Assembly (NCBI RefSeq): GCF_009604405.1
Contig: NZ_WEGK01000011.1
Coordinates: 1 to 64,000, forward strand
DNA: 64,000 nt
Direction of reading: 5' to 3'
Source of the DNA: Nocardia macrotermitis
GTDB lineage: Bacteria; Actinomycetota; Actinomycetes; Mycobacteriales; Mycobacteriaceae
The notes below the pieces were generated by a model. It saw only the letters and a program-made list of their open reading frames with translations. It was not told the origin of the DNA and made no database searches. The translations under genes were made by a program, and so were the position numbers. Positions within the stretch are counted from its first letter, which is position 1. Every line of letters starts with the position of its first letter. Of this stretch, positions 40,243 through 55,200 are shown piece after piece.

Positions 40243-43200
40243 GTGGAGTTCACCATGCCCCAATCGAACAGTGGCATCGCCGGACGTTCGTATCGGTCGA
40301 TGTCGTCGAACCGTGCACGGCCCGTATTTCCCGCCGACGGCGCCCCGGCCAACGGCGCGGACCCGGCCGCACGATTGCCCGTCCCCGAGGCCGGTCCGCT
40401 GACTGCGGCGCAGCGCGGAATCTGGTTCGCCCAGCACCTCGCGGCGTCCTCGCCGATCTCGGTGGCGCAATACGTCGAGATCGTCGGCGAGTTGCGCGCC
40501 GAATTACTAGTCGAGGCGTGTGAGACCGCCGGGCGCGAATTCGGTTCCGGCCACCTGAAATTGGTGGAGGTCGACGGTGAACCGCGGCAGTACGTCGATA
40601 CCGAACAGGGCGCGCGGGCGCATGTGGTGGATCTGCGCGCGGACCCGGATCCGGTCGGCGTCGCACGCCGAATGATGACCGAAGATTATTCGGCCCCATT
40701 GGATCTGCTGCGCGACGATCTGATGACGAGTGTGGTGTATCAGGTCGGCGAGAACCATTTCCTGTGGTATCAGCGCGCGCACCATATCGCGCTGGACGGA
40801 TTCGCCGCGGTGACGATGTTGCACCGGATCACCGAGCTCTACAACGCGTGGAATCGCGGCGAACAGGCCCCGCCGTGCACGGCCCAGGATCTGGACAAGG
40901 TCGTCGAACAGGATCTCGCCTACCGGGATTCGACACGTTTCGAGAACGACCGCGCCTACTGGACCGAACATCTCGCCGACGCGCCGCCGGTGGTGAGTCT
41001 GGCCGATCGCGTGGACCAGCCGACCATCCATCCGGCGCTGGTCAGCACGCCGCTGCCGGAGCGGACCGCGCAACTGCTGGACGAGGTGGTGCTGGCGCGC
41101 GGCACCAGTGTCACGCCGGTCATCGTCGCGGCGTTCGCGGCGTATCTGGCGCGGATGACCGACAGCGACGAGGTGCTGCTGAGCCTGCCGGTCTCGGGCC
41201 GGCATTCGGCGATACTGCGGCGTTCGGGCGGCATGGTGGCGAATGTGGTGCCGCTGCGGGTGCGGGTCGCGGGCACGGCTGTCGGCGAATTGATCGGTGC
41301 GGTGCAGAGCGAATTGACCAGTGCGCTGCGGCGGCAGCGATATCGCCAGGAGGACATATTCCACGATATGGGTATCGCGCGTGACCAGACCGCCTCGTTC
41401 GGTCCGGCCGTGAATATCATGATGGTCGAGAACGAGATAATTCTCGGTAATACGACCGGGCGTCTGAATGTACTCACCTCGGGACCCACCGCCGATCTTT
41501 TCATCAATATCTATCCGGGTGCTGGCCGCAGTAGCACCCATATCGACTTCCAGGGAAATCCGAGCGCCTATACCGCCGCCGAACTGGCCGGACATCATCA
41601 CCGTTTTCTCGGCTTTCTACGCGAATTCCTCGCCGGGGGTGAACAGTTCCCGATCGGGCGGATTCCGCTGCTCGAACCGGACGAACGGGCCGAGTTGCTG
41701 CCCGTGCGCGGTCGAAAAGGGGTCGAAACCCGGCTACTTCCGGACATCCTGAGCGAGAGCGCGGCCCACGACCCCGGCGCGACCGCGCTCGCCTCGGCCA
41801 GCCGCTCGCTGACCTACGGCGAACTGGACGCGAACTCCTCCCGGCTGGCCAGGCATCTGATCGCGCTGGGCTGCGGGCCGGACACCGCGGTGGCCATCCT
41901 GCTGCGCCGCTCGTCCGAATCGGTCGTGGCGACCTGGGCGATCGCCAAGTGCGGGGCCGAGTTCGTGCAGTTGTCGCCGGAGTATCCGGCCAAGCGGATC
42001 GCGCACATGATCCAGGACAGCGGCGCGGAGGTGGTGATCACCGTGGGGCCGCTGGCCGATCGGCTTCCGGCGGCGATTCATCAGGTGGCGCTGGATGATT
42101 CGGCGACCGTGCGCGACTGCGCGCGGGCCGCGGCCGGACCGATCAGCGATCGGGAGCGGGTGCGGCCGCTGCGGCCGTCGAATATCGCGTACATGACCTA
42201 CACTTCGGGGTCGACCGGATTACCGAAGGGGGTGCAGGTCACGCACGGGGGTCTGGCGAACCTGATCACCGATCGTGCCTCGGCCTATGGCATCGATGCG
42301 GAATCCCGTGTGTCCTATGCGCTTTCGCCCAGTTTCGATGCCTCGCTGGAACAGTTCCTGACCTGCTTCGCGAACGGGGCCACGCTGGTCGTGGTGCCAC
42401 CGGACGTGACCGGCGGCGAGCCGCTGACGCAACTGCTGGCCGACGAGCACGTCACCCACCTGACGTTGACGCCGACGATGCTGGCGACCGTGGACCCGAA
42501 TCGGCTGTCCGATCTGCGGGTCGTGGTGGTCGGCGGGGATGTGTGCGCACCGCACGTCATCGAGCGGTGGACCCGGTCGCTGGCCATGTACAACGAGTAC
42601 GGGCCCACCGAGGCCACCGTGACCGCCGTCGGCGCGATGCTGCGCGCAGACCGGGCGCACACGGTCGGCGGGCCCATTCGCGGTGTCTCGGCGATGGTGC
42701 TGGATCGGGCGTTGCAGCCGGTGCCCAAGGGGACGGTCGGCGAGTTGTATCTGGCCGGGCCCGGTCTGGCCCGGGGATACAGCCGTCTGACCGCTGAGAC
42801 CGCCGCCCGGTTCGTCGCCGACCCGTACGGCGCGGCCGGGGAGCGGATGTATCGCACCGGCGATATCGCGCGCTGGACCGGTTCGAGCGCCGAGCTGGCG
42901 CTGGAACTGATGGGGCGCAGCGATTTTCAGGTCAAGATCCGTGGCTACCGGATCGAACCGAGCGAGATCGACGACACCCTCACCACGCATCGGGATGTGG
43001 ATCTGTCGGTGACGGTGCCGGTGCGCAACAATGTCGGCACGACGGTGCTCGCGTCCTATGTGGTGCCCGTCGAGGGTAGCCGGATCGATGTGGTCGAGAT
43101 TCAGCGTTTCGCGCGGGAATCCCTTCCGCCGCATATGGTTCCGGCGGTGATCCTGCCGCTGGAGAGTCTGCCGGTGAACGCGTTCGGCAAGCTCGATCGG

Positions 43201-46200
43201 CGGGCGCTGCCCAAGCCCGAATTCGGGACCGCGCCGCAGGGGCGGGCTCCGCAGACCGCTCGGGAGAAGGTACTGGCGGGAGTGTTCGCCGAGGTGCTGG
43301 GTGTGCCGCGGGTCGGTGCGCAGGACAGTTTCTTCGCCCTGGGTGGTGACAGCATTCTGTCGATCCGCTTGGTGGCGCGGGCCAAGGCCCTGGGGCTGGG
43401 GTTCTCGACGCAGGATGTGTTCGCGCACAAGACCGTCGAGGGTTTGGCCGCCGCCGCGACCGAGGTCGGGGACGCGCCCCGCCTCTCGGAGTTGCCCGGT
43501 GGTGGGGTCGGGACGATGCCGCTGTCGCCGATCGTGCGCGCGATGCTTCGTCGGGGGCATTACGACCGATTCGGGCAGGCGGCGCTGGTGGAGTTGCCGG
43601 AGCAGGCCGATCGGGCGGGGCTGGTGCGGGCGTTGCAGGTGGTGCTCGATCGGCACGACATGTTGCGGGCGGTGTTGGGTGCGGAGTCGGGTGAGCGGTT
43701 CGTGGAGGTGCGCGAGCGGGGTGCGGTCGACGCGGAGTCCGTGCTCGTGGAGGTGCGGCTCGGACGTCGGGATGCGGTGGAGGTCGATCGGCATCTCCAG
43801 CAGGCCGCGGATCGGCTGGATCCGGCGGAAGGTGTTCTGGTACAGGCGGTTCGGCTGCGCGACGAGTCGGGTCCCGATCTGCTGTGGCTGGTGATCCATC
43901 ACCTCGCGGTCGACGCGGTGTCGTGGCGGATCCTGCTGACCGATCTCGCAACGGCTTGGTCCCAGATATCCGGTGGTGAAACGGATTTCGGTCCGACCAC
44001 GACGTCGTTCCGGCGGTGGGCGCACGGTCTGGTCGAACAGGCGTCGAGTCGGGCCGGTGAGCTCGAACTGTGGAAAGGTGTTGTCGGACAGGGTGATCAG
44101 TTGCTGGGTTCGCGTCGGCTGGATCCGGGCCTCGATGACGGTGGCTCGTCGGGTCGGGTGCGGCAGCGGATTCCGGCGGAGATCGCGGATGCGGTGCTGA
44201 CCGCGATCCCACGTCGTTTCCACTGTGGCGCAAACGATCCGCTGTTGGCGGCGTTGGCATTGGCGTTGGGTGCGTGGCGTCGACGGCACGGTATGGCCGT
44301 GTCGGACGAGTTGATCTCGCTCGAGGCGCACGGTCGTGAGGAACAGGCCGTGCCGGGTGCGGATCTCGGCGCGACCGTGGGCTGGTTCACCACGCGGTAT
44401 CCGATCCGGCTCGGGTTCGAGGGTGTCGACCCCGATGACGCGCTCGCGGGCGGCGAGATCGTGGGACTGGCGTTGAAGCAGGTGAAGGAACAGCTGCGCG
44501 CGGTGCCCGACAACGGCATCGGCTTCGACATGCTGCGCAGCCTCGACCCGCGCGGGCGCGCCGAGCTGGCGGGTCTGCCCGAACCGCAGATCAGCTTCAA
44601 CTATCTCGGGCGGGTGGGCGCCACCGAACTGTCCGGTCCCTGGACGCCCAGCACCGAATTCACCGCGCTCACCGGGACGAGTGATCCGGCGATGGCGTTG
44701 GCGGCGGTACTGGACGTCAACGCGATCGCCGAGGCGGGGCCCGATGGTCTGCATCTCGATGTGACCTGGGATTTCGCGTCGCGGATCCTGCCGCAGGAAC
44801 AGGTCCGCGAACTCGCCGGGCTGTGGGCGCAGGCGCTGGGTGCGTTGGCGGATCATGTGCGGTCCGGCAGCACGCCGGGGTTCACGCCGTCGGATTTCCC
44901 GCTGGTGGAGGTGTCGCAGGACGATATCGACGGCTGGCTGCGGGAGTACCCGTCGATGAGCGATGTGTGGCCGTTGACCGCGTTGCAGTCCGGGTTGCTG
45001 TTCCACTCGATGTATGCCGATGACGGCGTGGACGGTTACATCGTGCAGGCCGCGCTCACCTTCACCGGGGATGTGGACGGTGAGCGGATGCGTCGGGCGG
45101 CGCAGGTGCTCATCGGACGGCACGACAGCTTGCGCACGGCGTTCGTCGAAAGTGCTTCGGGGCCAAGGCAGATCGTGATCGACGACAGTGTGGTCGAATG
45201 GCAGGAGACGGGTGTCGCGGAGATCTCGGACTCCGTCGAGCGGGACGATGTGTTGCGACGGCTGGCAGCCTCGGAGGCGGGCGCGTTCGATCCGGCCCGA
45301 CCGCCGCTGATCCGGTTCCATCTGGTGCGTGTCGGGGCGGGTGAGTATCGACTGCTGGTCACCAATCATCATCTCGTGCTGGACGGCTGGTCGATGCCGC
45401 TGTTGATCCACGAGTTGCTCGCGCTGTATGTATCGGACTGTGACACCAGCGAACTCGCGCCGCCGCGCTCGTATCGGGAGTATCTGCGGTGGTTGGGGGA
45501 GCGAGATCAGGACGCGACCGTCGCCGCGTGGCGGGAGATGCTCGCCGGGATCGAGAGCCCGACCCGGGTGGCGGGCGGTCCCGGGCGGTCCGAGGACAAT
45601 GACGAGGTCGCCCTGAATCTGGATGCCGCGACCACGGCCGCGATTCTGGATCTCGGTCGCTCGCACGGTGTTACGGCCAATACGTCGTTGCAGGTGGCGT
45701 GGGCGCTGCTGATCGCAGTGCTGACCGGGCGGACCGATGTGGTGTTCGGGAACACCGTGTCGCAGCGTCCGCCGGAGATTCCGGATGTGGAGCGGATGGT
45801 CGGGCTGCTGGTCAACACACTGCCCGTGCGGGTGCGGCTCGACCCCGGGGAAACCGTGTCCGACCTGCTGGTTCGGGTGCAGTCCGAGCAGGCCGCGATG
45901 GTGGATCATCAGCATATCGGGCTGGCCGAGTTGCAGCGGGTCACCGGGATTGCCGACATGTTCGACACCGCGACGGTGCTCGAGTCGTACCCGGTGGATC
46001 GGGAGTTGTTGACCCGTAACCTCGGTGCCGCAGGGTTGCGGTTGGTCGGTATCGATGCGCACGATGCGACGCCGTATCCGTTGAGTCTTCAGGTCACGCC
46101 GCCGCGTGCGGGTGGTGGTGGAACCTACACGGTGGCACTGAAATTCGCGACGGATCGGTTCGATGCCGATGCGGCGCGGGCGCTGCTGGAGCGGTTCGAG

Positions 46201-49200
46201 CTGTTGCTCACGCAGATTGTGCGTGATCCCGGGCGTACGGTTGCCGCGTTGTCGTCGTGTCGTGATTCCGAAGGTGCGGAACTGCTTTCGGTGCGTGGTG
46301 ATCAGGCCGTGGCGGAAATGCTTCTGCGGGAGATACTTTGGGGGACTGCGCGGCGCTATCCGGATTCGGTGGCTGTGCGGTCCGGTGCTGTTACGTGGAC
46401 CTATCGGGAGTTGGCGCGGCGCGCGGACGCCTTGGCGCAGCAGTTGGTCGCGCGTGGTGTGGGTGCTGAATCTGTTGTCGCGCTGGCAATTCCCCGATCT
46501 GCCGAATTGGTTGTCGCGATCTGGGCGGTGGCTCGGACCGGTGCTGCGTTCCTGCCGTTGGATCCGGGAAATCCCGCCGCGCGGACTGCGGAGTTGCTGT
46601 CCGGTGTGCGGACATCTGTGGGTCTGACGACAAGTGTTGTTGCGCAGAGTCTTCCGGATACTGTGGACTGGCTCGTGGCGGATGCGTCGATCGACCTGGA
46701 AGATCCCGATCCGCTGCCGGAGATGGGCCGGATATCGGCCGACAATGCCGCCTACGTTATCTACACCTCCGGATCGACCGGCAGGCCGAAGGCGGTGCAG
46801 CTCACCCATCGCGGACTGGCCGATCTCGTCGCGGCGCAGATCGAGGTGTTCGGGCTGGATGTCGGTGCCGCGGTGTTGCAGGTCGCGTCGCCGGGATTCG
46901 ACGCCTGTGTGTCGGAACTGCTCATGGCGCACGGCAGCGGCGCATGTCTGGTGATCGCGCCGTCGGAGGTGTACGGCGGCGAAGATCTGGAGGAAGTTAT
47001 TCGCGCGGAACATGTCTCGCACGCGATCATCACGCCGTCGGTGCTCAATACGATGGAACCGTCCCGGATTCCGTCGTTGACGACGCTCGCGGTCGTCGGC
47101 GAGGCGACCGGACCCGACACCGTGCGGCGGTGGGCACCCGGTCGGCGTCTGATGAACCATTACGGGCCGAGTGAGGCCACGATCTGGGCCACGGCCTCGG
47201 ATGTCCTGACGCCCGGTGAGCCGGTGACCATCGGCGGGCCGATTCGCGGTATGTCCGCGGTGGTGCTCGATATGTGGCTGCGGCCGGTTCCAGTCGGGGT
47301 CGCGGGCGAGCTGTATCTGCGTGGGCCTGGACTCGCTCGCGGATACATCGGCCGACCGGATGTGACGGGTGCGCGCTTCGTCGCCGATCCGTGGTCGAGC
47401 AGCGGTGGAAGGCTCTATCGTACGGGCGATTCCGTGCGTTGGGTGCACGGTCACAGTGGGCCGGAGTTGGAGTATCTCGGGCGTTCGGATCAGCAGGTCA
47501 AGATTCACGGTCTGCGGATCGAACCGGGGGAGATCGATGCTCAGGTGGCTCGGTATTCCGATGTGGCCAGCGCTGCGACTGTGGTGACGGAAGGTCCTGC
47601 GGGAGAGCCGATTCTGGTGTGCTACCTGACCTCCGCCTCGGGTACACAGGTCGATGTCGCGACGCTCACCGAGACTCTCGCACAGACTTTGCCCCGGTAC
47701 ATGAACCCGGCAGCGATCGTCCAACTCGACGACATGCCGCGCACGCCGACCGGCAAGGTCGACCGGAAGGCATTGCGGCAGCGTGGTTTCGGACCTGAGT
47801 CCGATGGTGGAAGGCCGCCGTCGACACCCGCGGAACGGATCATCGCGGAACTCTTCGCCGAGGTACTGCACCTCGAGACCGTGTCGGCGGACAGCAATTT
47901 CTTCGCGCTCGGCGGGGACAGCATCGTGTCGATGCGGTTGGTGGCGTCGGCCAGGTCCGCCGGGTTGCTGCTCACGCCGCGAGATGTGTTCGAGGCCAGG
48001 ACCGTTGCCGCGCTGGCCGCCGTGGCGGGCGGCGCCACGGCGACGGTGGAGGCGGCCGATGGTCCGCTCGTCGAACTCGCACCGGACGATCTCGATCGGC
48101 TCGAGCGGCGTTACGACAATCTGGCCGAGGTATGGCCGTTGTCTCCCATGCAATCCGGTGTGCACTTCCATTCGACGTTCGATCCGGAGGCCGGGGACGA
48201 CTACACCGTGCAGACGGCGATCAGCTTCTCCGGTGAACTCGACGCCGAACGGCTGCGTCGTGCCGCGCAGGCCGTGGTCGACCGGCACGATATCCTGCGG
48301 GCCGGATTCGTCGAGACATCGGCCGGTCCGCGCCAGATCGTGCTGGAGCATGCCGAGATCTCCTTCCGGGACATCGATCTCACCGCCGAGAGTGCGTCGG
48401 AAACGCACGGAACGCCGGAATGCATCGCGGCGGCCGATGCGGCGGCGGGCTTCGACCTGTCGGCGCCGCCGCTCGTGCGATTCACGCTGATTCGATTGGG
48501 CTCCGGGGCTTTCCGGCTGCTGGTCACGAATCATCACGTGATCCTGGACGGCTGGTCGATGCCGCTGCTGATGCGAGAACTGTTGGACTACTACGGATCT
48601 CCCGCACACATCGAGGTCGCCGGGCCCGCACCGTCCTATCGAGACTATCTCGCGTGGTTGGGTCGACAGGACAGCTCTGTCTCCAGAACCGCATGGGCAC
48701 AGGAGTTCTCGGATGTGGACTCGCCTACGCGGGTGTCGCGCGGCAATGCGGTGGGGTCCTTCACCGCCGGATCGATCGAGGCCGAGGTCGCGGCGGATCG
48801 CTTCGAGGAACTCCGTGCGGTGGCGGCCGACGCGGCGGTCACGGTCAACACCGTGGTATCCGCGGCGTGGGCGTTGAATCTGCGCATGCTGACCGGGGAG
48901 ACCGATGTGATCTTCGGTGCGTCGGTGTCGGGCAGGCCGCCGGAGCTGCCGCGGGTCGATCAGACGCTCGGCATGTTCCTGAACACGATTCCCGTGCGGG
49001 TGCCGCTGGAACCGTCGATGACGGTGCGGGAGTTGCTGATCGGCATTCAGGAGCGGCACGCGCGCATGCTGGATCACCATCACATCGGGCTGCCGGAGAT
49101 CCATCGCAGCGTCGGGATGTCCGAACTCTTCGATACCGCGATCACGTTCCAGTCGTTCCCCGTCGACCGGTCGGCATTGCAGCAGCTGGTCGATTCGGCG

Positions 49201-52200
49201 GGGTTGCGTGTGGATGGCCTCGACGGTGTGGATGCGACGCCGTATCCGCTGAGTCTGATCGTGGAGCCCACCCAGGATGAGAGCGGGCGGGGGCTTCGGA
49301 TCACTCTTCGGTTCCACGATCAGGAATTCGATGTCACGCAGGCGCGGTGCATCCTGGATCGACTGGTGGGTTTGCTGGGCCGGATTGCCGCGAATACTGT
49401 TGTGCGACTGGGTGAATTGTCGTTGCACGAGGAGTCGGCGCTGTCGTGGCCGCCGCGTCGGGGTGCGGACGAGATTCCGGACACGTTGGACCGGATACTC
49501 GCCGCTTCCGTCGCCGATGAACCCGAGTCGATCGCGCTGCGTTACGGCACGCTGGCCCTGACCTACCGGCAACTCGATGAGCGATCCACTCGGTTGGCTC
49601 GAATCCTGTTGCTGCACGGCGCTTCCCGAGGCACTCTTGTCGCGGCGGTACTGCCGCGATCGCCCGCCGCCGTGCTCACCCTGTGGGCCGTGGCGAAGAC
49701 CGGCGCGGCGTTCCTGCCGATCGATCCGGTGCTGCCGACCGAGCGGATCGAATTCCTGCTGTCGGATGCGGCGGCCACGCTCGGAGTGACCGATGAATCC
49801 GTGCGGGATCGTCTGCCGGGCGGTGTCGACTGGCTGGTGCTGGATCAGGACGAGCCGCTCGACGACACGAATTCCGCTGCGGCGCGGCCGATCACCGATA
49901 TCGAGCGAGGTGAACCGATTCTGCGTGACCAGACCGCCTGGGTGAGTTACACCTCCGGGTCGACCGGACTGCCCAAGGGTGTGCTGGTCAGTCATCGCGG
50001 ACTGGCCGATCTCGTTGCGGCACAGCGTCGTATCCTGCACACCGGCCCGAAGTCGGTCGTCGCGCAGGTCGCCTCGCCCAGCTTCGACGCCTCGGTGTTC
50101 GAGTTGCTGATGGCGCACGGTTCGGGTGGGCGGCTGGTGGTCGCACCGGCCGATGTGTACGCCGGACCCGAGCTGGCGAATCTGCTGGGGCGCGAGCATG
50201 TTTCACACGCCGTCCTGACCCCGTCGGCGCTGGCGACCGTTCCGGCCGACGGGCTCGGCGCGCTGTGTGTACTGGCGACGGCCGGTGAGCCGGTCGGGCC
50301 GGACCTGGTCGAGCGGTGGGCTCCCGGGCGCACCATGATCAACCTCTACGGGCCGAGTGAGAGCACGATCTGGGCGACCGCCGGTGACGCGCTGGCGCCC
50401 GGTGCTCCGATCACGATCGGCAGACCGGTGGGATCCGTTGCGGCCGTGGTGTTGGACACCTGGTTGCGGGCGGTGCCGCACGGTGTGGTGGGTGAGCTGT
50501 ATCTGCTCGGTGCGGGGCTGGCCGATGGTTACGTCGGCCGGAGCGCGCAGAGTTCGGCGCGATTCGTCGCCTGCCCGTTCGCCGCACCCGGACAGCGTAT
50601 GTATCGCACCGGTGATCTGGTGCGACGTACCGCCGGTGGTGAGTTGGAGTTCCTGGGGCGCAACGACTTCCAGGTCAAGGTACACGGCACCCGGGTCGAG
50701 CCGGGCGAGATCGACGCGGTGCTGGGTGCGCGCGCGGATGTCGGGTACGCGGTCACCGTGCCGCGCCGCGACGGCGGGCGGCCGGTGGCGCTGGTGTCCT
50801 ACGTCGTGCCCGCTGCCGGGGCCTGGGTCTCGGGTGAGGAGTTGCGCGCGGCGCTGGCCGCGACACTGCCGCGCTATATGGTGCCCGCCGCGGTGATGGT
50901 GCTGGACCAGGTGCCGCTGACCCCGAACGGGAAGCTCGATCGTGCGCGGCTGCCCGAACCTGTCGCCACCGCAGCGGAATTCCGCGCGCCGACGTCCGAT
51001 GTCGAGCGGTTGGTGGCGCGGACGTTCGAAGAGGTGCTCGATGTCGAGCGGGTCGGTGTGGACGATGACTTCTTCGCCCTGGGTGGTGATTCGCTGAGCG
51101 CGGCGACGGTGGTGGCGCGGATCGGTGCGGCGCTGGACGTCCGGGTGCCGGTGCGGTCGGTGTTCGAGGCGCCCACCGTCGGCCGGTTGGCCGCTCTGGC
51201 AGGAACATTCGGAGGTGCGCGACGGCAACCCCTGCTGCCCGGTGCGCGGCCCGAGCCGGTGCCGCTGTCGCTGGCGCAGCAGCGGATGTGGTTCCTGAAC
51301 CGGCTCGAGCCGGACTCGGCCGCCTACAACATTCCCGTAATGCTGCGGCTCGCCGGACAATTGGACGCCACGGCACTGTCCGATGCCCTCGCCGATGTGA
51401 TGGCGCGGCACGAGGTCCTGCGTACGATCTACCCGGAAATCTCCGGCGAGGCACGGCAGGTGGTCCTCGACGAGCCCACGGTGCCGGTCGAATCCGTACG
51501 CGTGCGGGCAGATTCGGTTCCCGAGGTGGTCGGCGAGTTCGTCCGCCGTGGATTCGATGTGACCGACCGGGTGCCGATGCGGGTGGCACTGTTCGAACTC
51601 GATCCCGAGAAGGACAGCGGCACACCGCAATTCCTGCTGGTCCTGGTGGTGCACCACATCGCGGGCGACGGACAGTCGATGGGGCCGCTGGCGCGGGACG
51701 TGATGACGGCCTACGCCGCTCGGCACACCGGCCGGGCCCCGGAGTGGGAGCCGCTGACCGTGCAGTACGTGGACTTCGCCTGCTGGCAGCGGGATATGCT
51801 CGGTGCCGCGGACGATCCGTCCTCGCTGATGTCCGAACAATTGCGGTTCTGGCGCTCGGCGCTCTCGGGCGCACCGGACCGGATCGATCTTCCGGCGGAT
51901 CGTCCGCGTCCGGCCGTCGCGTCGCTGTCGGGCGGGCAGGTGCCGGTGCGGATCGGCGCGCGCGTGCACGGGCGACTGCTGGAACTGGCTCGCGCGCAAG
52001 GGACTTCGCTGTTCATGGTGATGCACGCGGCACTGGCCGTGGTGCTCGGGCGACTCGGCGGCAGCGATGACGTGGTCATCGGCACCCCGATCGCGGGCCG
52101 TGGCGAAGCGGGACTGGACGATCTGGTCGGCATGTTCGTGAACACCCTGGCGCTGCGGACCCGGGTGGACACCGGCGAACCGTTCGCCGAGCTGCTGATG

Positions 52201-55200
52201 CGTGCCCGGGAGACGGATCTACTGGCCTTCGAGCACGCGGATGTGCCGTTCGAGCGGGTCGTGGAGGAGCTGAATCCGGAGCGGTCCGCGGCCCGGCATC
52301 CGCTGTTCCAGGTGGTGTTGGCCTTCCAGAACATGCCGACGGTCGATGTGACGCTGCCCGGTGTGCGGATCTCGCGGGCGGAGGTCGACACCGGTGCGAG
52401 TCAGTTCGATCTGCAACTGGTGTTGTCCGAGGAGGCCGGTGAAGTCGGTGCGGCAGAGGGTGTTTCGGGAATCATGTCGTATGCGCGGGACCTGTTCGAC
52501 GAGGCGACCGCGGCGGGAATCGTCCAGCGGTTGATGCGCGTGCTGGAGGCGGTTGCCGAGGATCCGGGCGTTGTGGTGGGGGATATCGAGTGGCTGGATG
52601 TGCGTGAACGTTCGGCGCTGACCTCGCGGGTGGGGGTGCGTACTGCCGAGGAGCGGGCCGCGGTGCTGCCGGAGTTGTTCGCCGCAGCCGTGCGGGAGAA
52701 CCGCGATGGTGTGGCGCTGGTTGCCGGGGATACCGCATTGTCCTACGCGCAACTGGACGCACGGGCGAATCGTATTGCGAGACTGTTGATATCGCATGGT
52801 GCCGGACCGGAAACGCCCGTGCTGGTGGCGATTCCGCGATCGGCCGACTCGGTTGTCGGCTGGTGGGCGGTGGTCGCGACGGGTGCCACCTACGTTCCGG
52901 TCGACCCTGCCTATCCTGCGGGTCGCATCGCGCAGATGGTGTCGGATTCCGCTGCGGTGCTGGGGATTACGGTGTCCTCCGCGCGCGCCGCGATGCCCGA
53001 GACGGTGGAGTGGCTCGTATTGGACGACACGGATGTCGAGGCGCGGATCGATGCGCAGGTGGGCGATACGGTCGCGGACTCCGAGCGTCTGCGTCCGCTG
53101 CGGCCGGAGAACCTGGCGTATGTGGTGTTCACCTCCGGATCGACAGGTGTGCCCAAGGGTGTCGGCGTGACACATTCCGGGACAGCCGATTTCGTCGCCG
53201 GGCTGAGCGGTGAGCGTATGCCGGGGGAGGTGTCACGGATACTGCACTTCGCCTCGCCGTCGTTCGACGCCTCGCTGCTGGAGATCCTGCTGGCGGTCGG
53301 TCGAGCAGGTGCGCTGGTCGTCGCACCGACGGATGTCTATGGTGGGGAGGAGCTGGCGCGGCTGCTGCGCACGCAACGGGTCACGCACGCGTTCATGACT
53401 CCCGCCGCGCTCGCCTCGGTGGATCCGGAAGATCTGGACGATCTGGCTGTCGTGATGTCCGGCGGCGACCAGGTCCCGGCGGATCTGGTGAACCGCTGGG
53501 CAGGCGGAGATCGACTGGGTACCAGGCAGTTCCGGGTGCTGTACGGTCCCACCGAGACCACCATCGTGGCCACGGCGACCGACGGATTGCGGCCGGGTGA
53601 GCGCCCGACCATCGGTGGGCCGCTGCCCGGACTCCAGACGCTGGTCCTGGACGCGCGGTTGCGTCCGGTGCCGGTGGGTGTGGCCGGAGAGCTGTATCTC
53701 GCGGGACCGGCGCTGGCGCGTGGATATCTCAACAAGACCGCGACGAGTGCGGCACGGTTCGTGGCGAATCCGTTCGGGGATGCGGGATCTCGCATGTACC
53801 GCACCGGCGACGTGGTGCGGTGGAATTCCAGTGGGAACCTGGAGTTCCTGGGGCGCAACGACTTCCAGGTGAAGATCCGTGGCTATCGAGTCGAGTTGGG
53901 CGAGATCGACGCGGCGTTGCGGGCACGTGCGGAGGTGGCCTACACGGTCACCATGTCCCGCGACACCGGTGCGGGACAGATGCTGGTGTCCTATGTGGTG
54001 CCACGGCCCGGTGCGAATATTTCGCCCGAGCGGCTGCGTGCGGCGTTGGCCGAATCCCTGCCGTCGTATCTGGTTCCCGCCGCGGTGCTCGTGCTCGACC
54101 GGATTCCGTTGTCTCCCAACGGGAAACTCGATCGTGCCGCGCTGCCTGAACCCATCGTGCAGGCCAAGCGCTTCCGCGCCCCGGCTTCTGCGGTGGAGGA
54201 AGTGGTGGCCGGGGTGTTCGCCGAGGTGCTCGGGATCACCGGGCCGGTGGGTGCCGACGACGATTTCTTCGATCTGGGTGGCAACAGCCTGATCGCCACC
54301 CGGGTCGTCGCGCGGCTCGGCGCGGCGCTGGATGCCACCATTCCGGTGGCGATGATCTTCGAGGCTCCGACCGTCGCGCGGCTCGCCGCCCGCGCCGAGG
54401 CGCACGCCGACACCGGCCGGGTGGCATTGACCGCGCAGCAACGTCCCCGACGTATTCCGCTCTCGTACGCGCAGCAGCGGATGTGGTTCCTGAACCGGCT
54501 CGAGCCCGATTCGGCGGCATACAGCATTCCGATCGCATTGCGGCTGTCCGGAACATTGGATGCCGAGGCGCTGCGGGCGGCGGTCGAGGATGTGCTGAAC
54601 CGGCACGAGATTCTGCGCACGGTCTATCCGTATGCCGAGGGCGAGCCGTCGCAGGTCGTGCTGCCCGCCGCGGCGGCCATTTCGCCGATGACGGTCGTCA
54701 CGACCGCGGAATCGCAACTGGTCCGGTCGTTGTCGGAGTTCGCCGCGGCCGTGTTCGACCTGACGATCGATACTCCGGTGCGGGCTCGGCTGTTCCGGGT
54801 CGGGCCGGACGACGCGGTACTGGCCGTGGTCGCGCACCATATCTGTTGCGACGGTGCGTCATTGGTTCCGCTGGCGCGAGACATGATGTCCGCGTACGTC
54901 GCTCGTACCCGTGGTGAGGCGCCGACCTGGACTCCGCTGCCGGTCCAGTACGCCGACTACGCGATCTGGCAGCGGGCGGTGCTGGGCTCGGAGGATGATC
55001 CCGAATCGCTGTTGAGTGCCCAGATCGATTACTGGACAGCCGAACTGGCGGATCTGCCCGCGCTGCTGGAACTGCCGACCGACCGGCCGCGTCCGCCCGC
55101 GCAGTCGTATGCGGGTGCGAGCGTGCCCATCACCGTAGATGCCGACCTGCATGCGCGACTGCGGCACGTCGCGCGGGAACACGATACGACGCTGTTCATG

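Noticed and set aside
42220..50199. A 2,659-codon open frame on the minus strand inside the NRPS gene
   Set aside because: It is exactly antisense to well-conserved NRPS domains. Its translation is rich in Arg, His, Gln and Pro and lacks any domain. Such frames arise from the third-position GC bias of the real gene.
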